Positions 1 to 7,354 of a stretch of DNA of 19,332 nt are shown here, piece by piece. A program made the position numbers and the translations under genes. The notes under the pieces are model-generated. The model saw nothing but the letters and a program-made list of their open reading frames with translations, had not been told where the DNA came from and ran no database searches. Each line of letters opens with the position of its first letter. Position 1 is the first letter of the stretch. The stretch lies in assembly GCA_018652925.1 (NCBI GenBank), contig JABIBH010000302.1, positions 1 through 19,332 on the forward strand, in the 5' to 3' direction. This DNA is from a bacterium (GTDB taxonomy: Bacteria; Krumholzibacteriota; Krumholzibacteriia; LZORAL124-64-63).

Positions 1-1606
1 AATCTCGTGGAGGATCAAAGGTCTCCTTGATTGTTCGTGGAGAAGTCCAGCGAATCAGATTCAAATAAGAACCTGCTTTATCGTTTGTCCCTGATGCACG
101 ACTTCCACCAAATGGTTGCTGACCAACAACGGCCCCACTCGGCTTGTCATTTATGTAGAAGTTACCCGCGGTATGCGACAGTTCCTTTTTAGCAACTTCA
201 ATGGCACTTCTGTCTTGCGAGAAGATTGCACCAGTCAGTGCATATTCAGAAGCTTTGTCACAAAGACGCAGAGTTTTCAGGAAATCTGCATCTTCATACA
301 CAAAGATTGTAAGAACTGGTCCAAAGATTTCTTCGCGCATGGTTACAAACTCAGGATCCTTGGCAACAATGACAGTTGGCTCTATAAAATAACCAACACT
401 ATCGTCAAAGCCACCACCAGCAATAATCCTGGCTTCGCCTTTGGCCTTCTTTGCCAGTTTTATGTAACCGGTAATAGTATCGAAAGCATTTCTGTCAATT
501 ACAGCTCCCATGAAGTTTCTGAAATCTTCAGGGTCACCCATCGTGACAGTTGCAACTTCTTCTTTCAGACGCTTCTGGAATTTCTTCCAAAGGCTTTGAG
601 GAACATACATTCTGCTCGCAGCTGAACACTTTTGCCCCTGATATTCAAAAGCACCGCGAACTGCCGCTGTAACCAATGGCTCCAGATCTGCAGTTGGATG
701 GGCAAAGATAAAGTCCTTGCCTCCTGTTTCACCAACGATGCGTGGATAACTTCCATAACGATGGATATTATTACCAACTGTTTGCCACATATTCTGGAAA
801 ACTGCGGTACTTCCGGTAAAGTGAATACCAGCCATATCCGAGTGTTCCAAAACAGGATTACCAACTTGGCCACCACTTCCAGGAACCATGTTGATTACAC
901 CATCAGGCAAACCAGCTTCTTTGAGAATTTCCATAATAAACCAGGCAGAATAAACAGAACTTGATGCAGGTTTCCAGATAACAGTGTTCCCCATCATGGC
1001 AGGGGCTGTTGGCAGGTTACCGGCAATCGATGTAAAATTAAATGGAGTCACTGCAAAAACAAATCCATCCAGTGGACGTTGTTCAAGCATATTCCAGACT
1101 CCAGGTGCAGAGTCAGGTTGTTCACACATTATATCGTACATGTATGAAACATTAAACTTGAAGAAGTCGATAAATTCACAAGCAGCATCAATTTCAGCCT
1201 GGAAGCAAGTTTTGCTCTGGCCAAGCATAGTTGCAGCATTGAGTGTTGCACGATGACGACCAGTAAGAAGCTCTGCTGCTTTCAAGAATATAGCAGCTCT
1301 TGCTTCCCAAGGCATTGAGGCCCAATTCTTCCGTGCTTTCTTAGCAGCTGCTGCTGCAGCATTAACTTCTTTTGCTCCGCCTTTGTGGTAAGTTCCCAGC
1401 AGGGGTTTATGATCGTGAGGGATTCGACACTCGCCAATATCCCCTGTTTTCACTTCTTTACCGCCGATAATTAAAGGAATTTCGATAGTCTGGCTACGCA
1501 GTTCCTTTAATTTAGCTTTGAGTTCTATCTTTTCCGGGGAACCTGGTAAATAGCCTTTAACTGGCTCATTCTCAGGTACAGGAGGCACAAAAATACTGTT
1601 ACTCAT
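1..1606 (-). CDS. pruA: L-glutamate gamma-semialdehyde (P5C) dehydrogenase, 3' end cut by window
   Basis: Oxidises glutamate semialdehyde, formed from delta-1-pyrroline-5-carboxylate, to glutamate with NAD+; this is the second step of proline breakdown in the cytoplasm. About 535 residues are visible and the frame is open to base 1. By comparison with the family only about ten C-terminal residues should be missing. Seen: the NAD-fold motif VTPFNF, the general-base Glu293 in VGETGGKDF, the catalytic Cys327 in GQKCSAASR, EEIFGPVL, and the family-typical C-terminal stretch GQQPFGGSRASGTNDK followed by RWTSP. This last stretch matches the ALDH4 (P5C dehydrogenase) subfamily rather than generic aldehyde dehydrogenases. 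The ATG at 1606 has AAGGAG just upstream. It is a stand-alone enzyme, not a PutA fusion, and no proline dehydrogenase gene is in view. It is divergent from fbp across 153 bp, which suits growth on amino acids. Identity is firm. Confidence 0.95.
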   Translation of the reverse strand, partial: MSNSIFVPPVPENEPVKGYLPGSPEKIELKAKLKELRSQTIEIPLIIGGKEVKTGDIGECRIPHDHKPLLGTYHKGGAKEVNAAAAAAKKARKNWASMPWEARAAIFLKAAELLTGRHRATLNAATMLGQSKTCFQAEIDAACEFIDFFKFNVSYMYDIMCEQPDSAPGVWNMLEQRPLDGFVFAVTPFNFTSIAGNLPTAPAMMGNTVIWKPASSSVYSAWFIMEILKEAGLPDGVINMVPGSGGQVGNPVLEHSDMAGIHFTGSTAVFQNMWQTVGNNIHRYGSYPRIVGETGGKDFIFAHPTADLEPLVTAAVRGAFEYQGQKCSAASRMYVPQSLWKKFQKRLKEEVATVTMGDPEDFRNFMGAVIDRNAFDTITGYIKLAKKAKGEARIIAGGGFDDSVGYFIEPTVIVAKDPEFVTMREEIFGPVLTIFVYEDADFLKTLRLCDKASEYALTGAIFSQDRSAIEVAKKELSHTAGNFYINDKPSGAVVGQQPFGGSRASGTNDKAGSYLNLIRWTSPRTIKETFDPPRD

Positions 1607-1759
1607 TGCCAACTCTCCTTTGAGTCTTCATCTACTGATCAAATGCCGTTGACGGCAGAATTAATTCTTCTGGGAAGATGCATTAAAATCACTATCATTG
1701 CAAGGACTGCGATAGCCTGTTACCATTATTAAAACAAATTCTTGAACAGGAGATAATCT
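1607..1759. promoter_or_regulatory. Divergent pruA-fbp control region with two adjacent palindromes
   Basis: This 153-bp gap must carry the promoters of both pruA (minus) and fbp (plus). It contains a perfect inverted repeat TGCCGT-TG-ACGGCA at 1644-1657 that shares one base with a perfect 12-bp palindrome AGAATTAATTCT at 1657-1668. Both lie nearer pruA. A fair sigma70-like promoter for fbp is TTGCAA (1698-1703), a 17-bp spacer, and TACCAT (1721-1726). I could not pick a convincing -10/-35 pair for pruA. The palindromes look like operators but no regulator gene is nearby; that role is inferred. Confidence 0.45.
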
Positions 1760-2785
1760 GTGCCAAACCCGACAAGCAAACTCATAAATGTAGAGACCCA
1801 TATTCTTTCACAGCAAATGTTGCATCCTGGTGCAAGCGGTGATTTTACAGGGCTACTGAACGACATTGCTTTCTCCTGTAAAATTATTGCAAAAGAAGTA
1901 TCACGTGCTGGTCTGGTTGATATTCTTGGAGCAACCGACCAGGTAAACATACAGGGTGAAACTGTCCAGAAACTGGATGACTATTCCAATGATGTAATGT
2001 TGAAATTTGTTGGTCGTCGTGGCCAGGTTTGTATGTTGGCATCTGAGGAAATGGATGACCCTGTTTACATGACAAGCAAAAACGGCAGCGATAAATATAT
2101 CGTTGTTTTTGATCCACTTGACGGTTCCAGCAACATCGATGCAAATGTAAGTATCGGCACTATTTTTTCAATCTACCAGAGAATATCCCGTAAGGGGAAG
2201 CCTACTGAAGAAGACCTGTTGCAACCTGGCAGAGATTTAGTTGCCGCCGGTTATGTTATTTATGGTTCTTCAACAATGCTGGTTTATACAACCGGTGCAG
2301 GGGTTCACGGTTTCACACTGGATCCTACAATCGGTGAGTTTTTATTGAGTCATCCTGACATCAAAACGCCATTTGATTCAGGCACATACTCTGTTAACGA
2401 AGGACGCTACAATGGCTGGAGTCCAGAAATTAAGGAAATTGTAAACTCATTTAAAACTGGCCGAGCTGGTAAAGATTTGAAAGGTCTTGGAGCAAGATAT
2501 ATTGGTTCTCTGGTTGCAGACTTTCATCGTAATCTCTTGTACGGTGGTATCTTTATGTACCCTGCCTCAGAGTCTGCTCCTGATGGCAAATTAAGACTTC
2601 TTTATGAGGCTGCACCAATGGCCATGATTGTCGAAAATGCTGGAGGCTATGCAAGTACCGGCTATATGCCTATTTCAGATGTTATACCTGAGAAGCTTCA
2701 CCAACGAATTCCTCTATTTATAGGCAGCAGAAACAGTGTCTTGTGGGTTGAAAAACAGCTAACTGAAAAAAGTAAGGGTATCTGA
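1760..2785 (+). CDS. fbp: Class I fructose-1,6-bisphosphatase
   Basis: Removes the 1-phosphate from fructose-1,6-bisphosphate to give fructose-6-phosphate, the committed step of gluconeogenesis. The 341-residue length is normal for class I. Seen: the acidic metal-site segment SEEMDD (95-100), the metal and phosphate signature FDPLDGSSNID (117-127), YGSSTMLVYTTG (168-179), the sugar-phosphate segment GARYIGSLVADFHRN (244-258) and the metal-ligand glutamate in YEAAPMAM (282-289). The start is GTG at 1760, preceded at 1748-1752 by AGGAG; I see no better ATG. It is the only plus-strand gene here. It runs away from pruA and ends 11 bp from the cpoB stop on the other strand. No recognisable intrinsic terminator separates the two converging genes. 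Class I enzymes are the eukaryote and E. coli Fbp type, distinct from GlpX. Confidence 0.96.
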   Translation: MPNPTSKLINVETHILSQQMLHPGASGDFTGLLNDIAFSCKIIAKEVSRAGLVDILGATDQVNIQGETVQKLDDYSNDVMLKFVGRRGQVCMLASEEMDDPVYMTSKNGSDKYIVVFDPLDGSSNIDANVSIGTIFSIYQRISRKGKPTEEDLLQPGRDLVAAGYVIYGSSTMLVYTTGAGVHGFTLDPTIGEFLLSHPDIKTPFDSGTYSVNEGRYNGWSPEIKEIVNSFKTGRAGKDLKGLGARYIGSLVADFHRNLLYGGIFMYPASESAPDGKLRLLYEAAPMAMIVENAGGYASTGYMPISDVIPEKLHQRIPLFIGSRNSVLWVEKQLTEKSKGI

Positions 2786-2796
2786 TTTATCTGAGC

Positions 2797-3552
2797 CTAG
2801 TTGACAGCTGCTTTTGCTAAACCAACTTGTTCCGAGTCAGGAAACTCATCTTCAAGCTGTTGCAGGTATCGCCCTGCTGCATCGCTGTTACCACTCTCAG
2901 TCAACATGGAAAATGTTTTCAATAGTGTATCAGCTCGGAGTTCTGAATCAGGAAATTGATCCAAAAGACGAGCATAATATGCAAGTGCAGATTCTTCATC
3001 TTTATCCAGCCAGGCAAGTTCTCCTAGTCTGAAAAGTGCATTATCAGATAACTCCGAGTCAGGGTATTTTGTCAAGAACTCAGTGAATCCTGCAACCGCA
3101 AATTCGTAATCCCCTTTGCCCCTGTCAGACATAGCTGCTTGAAATATCGATTTACCCTCTTCTGGTAAAACAACAATACTATCATCAGTTGTTGGTGTTT
3201 CCTTGTAATCACCAAGAGTAGCAATGCCGAGTTTTGTTGTCAGTAAATCTACTCGGGCAGAAACAGAGCGCATGAACTCGTTGTTGTCGGCAAGCTGCAT
3301 CTTTAGTTGATCCAGCTTGCCATTAATCTGACCCAATCTCGCAAGTAGTCTCTGCTGAGTCTGTTCATCAGCACCTTGCAGACCTTCAGTTACAGCAGTT
3401 ATTGCAGCAACTTCCTGTCTGAGGAGTTGTTGTTCAGGCTGTATCACATCAAGTGAACGGGCGTTCTTGTCAACAGCACGACCAACCTGGTCAAACTGTG
3501 CAGAACAACCAGTCAATAAAACCAATGCAATAGCTATCAGCAGAAAACGCAT
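2797..3552 (-). CDS. cpoB: CpoB/YbgF-like Tol-Pal-associated lipoprotein with coiled coil and TPRs
   Basis: The last gene of the Tol-Pal operon. In E. coli, CpoB is a periplasmic protein that links outer-membrane constriction by Tol-Pal to peptidoglycan synthesis by PBP1B. The 251-residue product starts with a short hydrophobic leader and a lipobox LTGC (lipidated Cys16), so it is probably an outer-membrane lipoprotein. E. coli CpoB is instead a soluble periplasmic protein. Residues about 25-110 look like an alpha-helical coiled coil rich in Gln and Leu. Residues about 130-250 form three TPR-like repeats, shown by recurring FPDSEL/YPDSEL and LARL motifs of the tol-pal YbgF family. The ATG at 3552 follows the pal stop by 3 bp, so the two are cotranscribed and probably coupled. 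The family call rests on both architecture and position. Confidence 0.88.
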   Translation of the reverse strand: MRFLLIAIALVLLTGCSAQFDQVGRAVDKNARSLDVIQPEQQLLRQEVAAITAVTEGLQGADEQTQQRLLARLGQINGKLDQLKMQLADNNEFMRSVSARVDLLTTKLGIATLGDYKETPTTDDSIVVLPEEGKSIFQAAMSDRGKGDYEFAVAGFTEFLTKYPDSELSDNALFRLGELAWLDKDEESALAYYARLLDQFPDSELRADTLLKTFSMLTESGNSDAAGRYLQQLEDEFPDSEQVGLAKAAVN

Positions 3553-3555
3553 TAT

Positions 3556-4074
3556 TTATGGCCTCGCAAAATGAACGCGACGGTTAAGTGACCAGGCAGA
3601 CTCATCACTACCGCTAGCAAATGGTCTCTCTTCACCATAAGAAGTGATTCGAAGCTTAGTGCTGTCTACACCAAGAGAAATCAGATAATCACGAACAGCA
3701 ATTGAACGTTTCTCGCCCAAAGCAAGGTTGTACTCAACAGTACCACGTTCATCACAGTGTCCTTCAATAACAAACATGAAGTTACCATAATTCTTGAAGA
3801 TTCCAGAAGATGCTTCAAGAACAGCCATTGCTTCTTCAGAAAGTGTATAGCTGTCAAACTCAAAGAAAACGTCATCAATGCCTAATTCAATTGGAGCCAT
3901 TGCGGCATAGTCTGGAACAATTTCTTCCTCTACTACAATTTCAGGAACTACAGGAACCTGTTCAACTACTTCAGCCTCAACAGGGTTATCATCAACCTCA
4001 ACAGTGGCCTTGCCACCGCAACCGGCAAAGATGAAAAGTGAAGCTACTGCTAACAATAGAATTGTACGAATCAT
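3556..4074 (-). CDS. pal: Peptidoglycan-associated lipoprotein Pal
   Basis: An outer-membrane lipoprotein that binds peptidoglycan non-covalently and is the cargo and anchor of the Tol machine. The 172-residue protein has a signal sequence with lipobox FAGC (lipidated Cys19), an acidic Val/Glu-rich linker (about 25-60), then a C-terminal OmpA-type peptidoglycan-binding domain (about 65-172). Diagnostic residues are FFEFDSYTL, the diaminopimelate-contact segment GHCDERGT, NLALGEKRS and ITSYGEERP. The start at 4074 has GGAG 8-12 bases upstream. It lies 42 bp downstream of tolB and 3 bp before cpoB, in the canonical tolB-pal-cpoB order. Confidence 0.96.
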   Translation of the reverse strand: MIRTILLLAVASLFIFAGCGGKATVEVDDNPVEAEVVEQVPVVPEIVVEEEIVPDYAAMAPIELGIDDVFFEFDSYTLSEEAMAVLEASSGIFKNYGNFMFVIEGHCDERGTVEYNLALGEKRSIAVRDYLISLGVDSTKLRITSYGEERPFASGSDESAWSLNRRVHFARP

Positions 4075-4116
4075 TTTGGATTTCTCCTTGTTTTTGTTTA
4101 CCAGACGCTACCGCTG

Positions 4117-5388
4117 TCAATGAGACCAGTCAGGAGTAGTATCAGGCTCGCCGCCAAATGTCAATTGCCGAACTGAACGTTCAAGCACATCCATAACATA
4201 GAGTTTAAAAACTCCGCTTTTATCTGAAGCAAACACAATATGCCTGCCGTCCGGCGCCCATCTTGGATCTTCGCAATTGCGCCAGGACCTATCTGTCAAA
4301 ACCTGTCGATCTTCACCAGTTGCTTTTATCATTACAATCTGGGTCAAATCATTTTCCCTACATGCATAAACTATATTGTCTCCACTGGGAGACCAAGCAG
4401 CAGAATCATTATATCTGCCTTCAAAAGTTAATCGATGCCGGCCTGAACCATCCGCACCCATAATATATAACTGAGGTGACCCACTTCTGTCACTAGTAAA
4501 AACGACATCGTTGCCAGTTGGCGACCACTCGGGTGAGACTTCAATTGCAGGAGATATTGTCAATCTGCGCAAAATCCTGCCTGCCATATTTAACCTGTAA
4601 ATCTCGTGTTGACCAGTCTTAGATAGAGAAACAATGATTTCTTGTCCATCTGGGTGCCACGACGGCCCTAAATTGGATCCTACAGTTTCACTGAAAACCC
4701 GTACGCGACCTGTTGCAGTGTCCAACAAATAGTTTCCCTGTTGTCCTTCTCGATAGGACATAAAAGCAAGCTGGGAACCATCCGGTGACCATGCAGGAAA
4801 AAGGTTCAGAGTTCTATTAGCAGTCAAACGCTTAAGATTTGCACCGTCATAATCAACACAGTAAAGATCACGCCTGTCAGAGCTTCCTCTTGTAAAGGCA
4901 ACTCTAGTCATACAGATGCTTGGTTCCATCGTCAAATACGTGATTACTTCATTGGAAAAGTGATGTGCAGTAGTGCGGAGCTTATCGGACGTAGGTCGAT
5001 ATCTCTTGCTGAAAATTAGTAATTGTTCTGGCCAGGTTACAAGCTTCAAAGTTAACAAAGGTGCTTCTTCTGCTTTTGTCACTGCAGTGCCAGGAAGCCT
5101 GCCTTCCAGAAATCCTTCAATTGCAAATGAGACAGCAGAAGTATCCTGCTTCGCAGTATCCGTAATCACATTAAACAGTCCACTGAAACGAAAATCATCA
5201 GCAATAATTGCTTCAACAAATTCTGCATGTTGTTGCGATTTCTCACCACCGGAAACAACTTCAAGTGGTTTGACCAAAATATCGATTTTAGCCCACGCCT
5301 CTTTCTCAGTACCAAGAGTTACTTCAGTCGATTGGGCAGAAACAGACATCGATACTATAATCAAAAATAATGTGAGCAGTTGTCTCAA
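4117..5388 (-). CDS. tolB: Tol-Pal system beta-propeller protein TolB
   Basis: A periplasmic propeller that shuttles between the TolA-like protein and Pal and frees Pal from peptidoglycan when the inner-membrane motor acts. The 423-residue product has a signal peptide with a cleavage region near SVSAQS (about 15-20), an N-terminal alpha/beta domain (about 20-150), and a C-terminal propeller of WD40-like/PD40 blades. The blades show as repeats of xWSPDGxxxxF, for example PAWSPDGSQLAF, PEWSPTGNDVVF, AAWSPSGDNIVY and PRWAPDGRHIVF. The start is a TTG at 5388-5386 that overlaps the stop of the upstream tonB-like gene as TTGA. A GAGG element inside the upstream gene serves as ribosome site, and there is no in-frame ATG nearby. 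Translation coupling is therefore likely. Length matches the family (about 430). Confidence 0.94.
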   Translation of the reverse strand: MRQLLTLFLIIVSMSVSAQSTEVTLGTEKEAWAKIDILVKPLEVVSGGEKSQQHAEFVEAIIADDFRFSGLFNVITDTAKQDTSAVSFAIEGFLEGRLPGTAVTKAEEAPLLTLKLVTWPEQLLIFSKRYRPTSDKLRTTAHHFSNEVITYLTMEPSICMTRVAFTRGSSDRRDLYCVDYDGANLKRLTANRTLNLFPAWSPDGSQLAFMSYREGQQGNYLLDTATGRVRVFSETVGSNLGPSWHPDGQEIIVSLSKTGQHEIYRLNMAGRILRRLTISPAIEVSPEWSPTGNDVVFTSDRSGSPQLYIMGADGSGRHRLTFEGRYNDSAAWSPSGDNIVYACRENDLTQIVMIKATGEDRQVLTDRSWRNCEDPRWAPDGRHIVFASDKSGVFKLYVMDVLERSVRQLTFGGEPDTTPDWSH

Positions 5389-6092
5389 AGTGATGACCTC
5401 ATTGTAAACACGAATGTAACCCCTAGCTCCTGCCCTGAGTAGTCTCCAGGCATTGGTGGGAATTTGCGAACAGATTTTACTGCTTTTAGAGCACCACGAT
5501 CAAATAGTGGAATTCCAGATGACTTGACCATCGATTCTCTGTTAATTGTTCCATCACGCGAAATGAAGAAATGAACAGTGCAAGAATGGGTCTTACTGTC
5601 CCTGAATCCCAGCTGTGTCGGGTTCCATTTCCTGCTTATTCTGGACTCGATCAAGCCAAGATATACTGCAAGTTGTCCACTAGCCAGACCAGTTTGTTCA
5701 GGAGAATCTATAGAAGCACCGTATTCAGGAATCTCTTCCTCTTCAGTAATTACTTCCTCGATCTCTTTCTCAATTTCTTTATCAATTTCTTTTTCCTCGA
5801 CCGGCTTTGGCTCTGGCTCCTGTTGCTCAACTTCCTTTTTAATTGGAATCTCAGGAATTGGTTCAGGAACGATTACCGGTTCGATAACTTTTTCCGGCTC
5901 TGGTTCTGGCGTTACTTCTTTTTCAACAACTGGTTCCTCAATTATAATTTGAGGCTTGGGCATTTTAACCAGCGAAACCGATATCGTGGGCTTTGTCAGA
6001 ATAACAGTGCGATTAACAACTGAGCCGTACCACATTACAAATAGGAAAAAGAAAATATGAAGAGAAACAGAGTGTACAATATATTTGCGCAC
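5385..6092 (-). CDS. TonB/TolA-family energy-transducing protein of the Tol operon
   Basis: By position between tolR and tolB this should be the functional TolA, carrying proton-driven force from TolQR to TolB and Pal. I chose a GTG start at 6092, two bases after the tolR stop, with AAGGAAAA at the right distance. An upstream in-frame TTG at 6125 would overlap tolR by 32 bp and has no clear ribosome site. The 235-residue protein has one N-terminal transmembrane helix (about 5-23) with the Ser8-x-x-x-His12 motif that TonB and TolA use to contact their motor. A Pro/Glu/Val-rich linker follows (about 35-85), then a Glu/Lys/Ile helix (about 90-115), and a TonB C-terminal domain (about 140-235) with SRISRKWNP and SSGIPLFDRGALKAVK. 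Classical TolA has a long Ala/Lys helix instead, so the name tolA is by context only. Confidence 0.85.
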   Translation of the reverse strand: MRKYIVHSVSLHIFFFLFVMWYGSVVNRTVILTKPTISVSLVKMPKPQIIIEEPVVEKEVTPEPEPEKVIEPVIVPEPIPEIPIKKEVEQQEPEPKPVEEKEIDKEIEKEIEEVITEEEEIPEYGASIDSPEQTGLASGQLAVYLGLIESRISRKWNPTQLGFRDSKTHSCTVHFFISRDGTINRESMVKSSGIPLFDRGALKAVKSVRKFPPMPGDYSGQELGVTFVFTMRSSL

Positions 6093-6093
6093 T

Positions 6094-6501
6094 CTATTTT
6101 CCTTCAAAATCTTCTTGGTCTGCAACTAAACTTATGTTTGTAAAACCACATCGCTCAACCGTAGCCATTACTTTCAATATAAATCCGTAAGGATTTTCTT
6201 CATCGGCACGTAAATATATTGGAATGGTTGTTGGATCTTCTTCCAGAGAACGCAATCTGGCCTCAAGCTCCTCGAAAGAAACAGGCTCCTCTTCAAAAAA
6301 CAATTGTCGATTCTTTGTAACAGATATGACAGGACCCTCTTCAACTATAATTTCTCTCGTCTCTGTTTTAGGCAGATCCAGTTCCACTCCACCTTGTATA
6401 TATGGAGCAGTCAGCATAAAGATGATCAGCAGGCACAAAGTGACATCAACAAGGGATGTGATATTAATTTCTGCCAGGCTTCTGTAGCTTGACCTTTTCA
6501 C
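6094..6501 (-). CDS. tolR: TolR/ExbD-family proton-channel subunit
   Basis: Part of the TolQR inner-membrane motor that uses the proton gradient. The 135-residue protein has the expected plan: a short cytoplasmic N-terminus, one transmembrane helix with the essential proton-binding aspartate (Asp19 in SLVDVTLCLLIIFML), and a periplasmic ExbD-type domain with LDLPKTE and IYLRADEENPYG. The start is GTG at 6501, overlapping the tolQ stop by 4 bp (GTGA), with GGAG upstream. The last codons carry the ribosome site for the next gene. The order tolQ-tolR followed by a tonB-like gene, tolB and pal makes TolR more likely than ExbD, though sequence alone does not separate the two. Confidence 0.92.
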   Translation of the reverse strand: MKRSSYRSLAEINITSLVDVTLCLLIIFMLTAPYIQGGVELDLPKTETREIIVEEGPVISVTKNRQLFFEEEPVSFEELEARLRSLEEDPTTIPIYLRADEENPYGFILKVMATVERCGFTNISLVADQEDFEGK

Positions 6502-7223
6502 CTTATTTTCTCCCCGTCGTGAAGATCAGGTCTTCTTGGAGGACGCACGCGCCCACCGCCTTCTCCAGTATCTGTCTGGGACTCTTCCTCCATTATAGTC
6601 CGCAGTCTCTCCATCTCGTTACCAATCAAATCAATTTTCCTGACAAACAAATTGTAAAATACCACCGCAGGGATAGCAGCCGATAGACCAGCAATAGTTG
6701 TTATCAACGCTTCGGCAATTCCAGGTGCAACAACTGTAAGGTTGGCACTTCTCATTGCCGACATATCCCAAAACGACTGCATGATTCCCCATACAGTTCC
6801 CATCAAACCAAGGAATGGCGAAATTGTAACTGTTGTTGATAGGATAATGAGGTAACGTTCCAGACCCTCAGTTTCAGCATAGGCAATCCGCTCAGAACTT
6901 CTGCGCACACTTTGAATTGTTTCAAGTTTATGTGTGTCTGTCCACATGTTCGACAAAGGTAGATCAAGATTGTTTTGACACCAATCCTGCATCTGTTCAT
7001 CGGAAACATCTTTATCAAGCCAGCCATTACATTTTTCCCAGAATTTTGTATGGCCCTTGCGAATGGAAGACAATACACGGGCTTTATCGAACATAACTGC
7101 CCAGGATAAAATCGATAACACAAACAGTGTTATCAAAACCAGTTTCCCAAGTAAAGTTGTATCGATTAATAATCCTGTGATTTCACTAGGACCGAGTGAG
7201 GCAAGAAATAAACTATGTAGCAT
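6498..7223 (-). CDS. tolQ: TolQ/ExbB/MotA-family motor subunit TolQ
   Basis: The pentameric inner-membrane stator subunit of the Tol motor. The 241-residue protein has three transmembrane segments, about 23-45, 126-150 and 168-192. Pore motifs of the family are clear: ISPFLGLMGTVWGIM (134-148) and APGIAEALITTIAGL (166-180). The conserved channel threonines are at 143 and 176, equivalent to E. coli TolQ Thr145 and Thr178. The ATG at 7223 has AAGGAA upstream. The C-terminal tail after about residue 210 is hydrophilic and rich in Glu, Gly, Arg and Pro, with the gene end overlapping tolR by 4 bp. It is the first gene of the tol operon, preceded by a 131-bp gap. Confidence 0.94.
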   Translation of the reverse strand: MLHSLFLASLGPSEITGLLIDTTLLGKLVLITLFVLSILSWAVMFDKARVLSSIRKGHTKFWEKCNGWLDKDVSDEQMQDWCQNNLDLPLSNMWTDTHKLETIQSVRRSSERIAYAETEGLERYLIILSTTVTISPFLGLMGTVWGIMQSFWDMSAMRSANLTVVAPGIAEALITTIAGLSAAIPAVVFYNLFVRKIDLIGNEMERLRTIMEEESQTDTGEGGGRVRPPRRPDLHDGEKIR

Positions 7224-7354
7224 GGCAGTTCCTTCTGCGGTTTCTGAACAGATATTGTCAGTCTGAATATACTGTGTAACACAAGAGAAGTTCCATCTTC
7301 CCCTGAATATTCAGCACTTAGACACCTATAGTGTCAGTCTATCTTATCAATTTG
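7224..7354 (-). promoter_or_regulatory. Gap upstream of tolQ with short palindromes and direct repeats
   Basis: This is the largest gap between two same-strand genes in the window, so it is the likely place for a tol operon promoter. It holds the inverted repeats GACAC-CTATA-GTGTC (7321-7335), CTGAATATTCAG (7303-7314, perfect) and TGTGT-A-ACACA (7273-7283). It also has two 8-mer direct repeats: CTGAATAT at 7263-7270 and 7303-7310, 40 bp apart, and GTCAGTCT at 7257-7264 and 7333-7340. I could not find a -35/-10 pair with good spacing. None of the hairpins is followed by a T-run, so this is not an intrinsic terminator for nadB. A regulatory role is inferred. Confidence 0.35.

Noticed and set aside
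116..1256. Several plus-strand frames opposite pruA
   Set aside because: The minus strand encodes one continuous aldehyde dehydrogenase with all catalytic residues; the plus frames are short, mutually overlapping and lack ribosome sites.
2786..2796. Bidirectional terminator between fbp and cpoB
   Set aside because: The 11-bp gap and flanking coding ends have no G+C-rich inverted repeat with a T-run on either strand.
5571..6023. Plus-strand frames rich in Phe/Leu/Asn or Ser/Ile opposite the tonB-like gene
   Set aside because: They are the reverse complement of the Glu/Pro/Val-rich linker; the low-complexity composition comes from that repeat-like coding, not from a separate membrane protein.
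7321..7335. Hairpin GACAC-CTATA-GTGTC as nadB terminator
   Set aside because: The stem is only 5 bp and neither strand has a following T-run.
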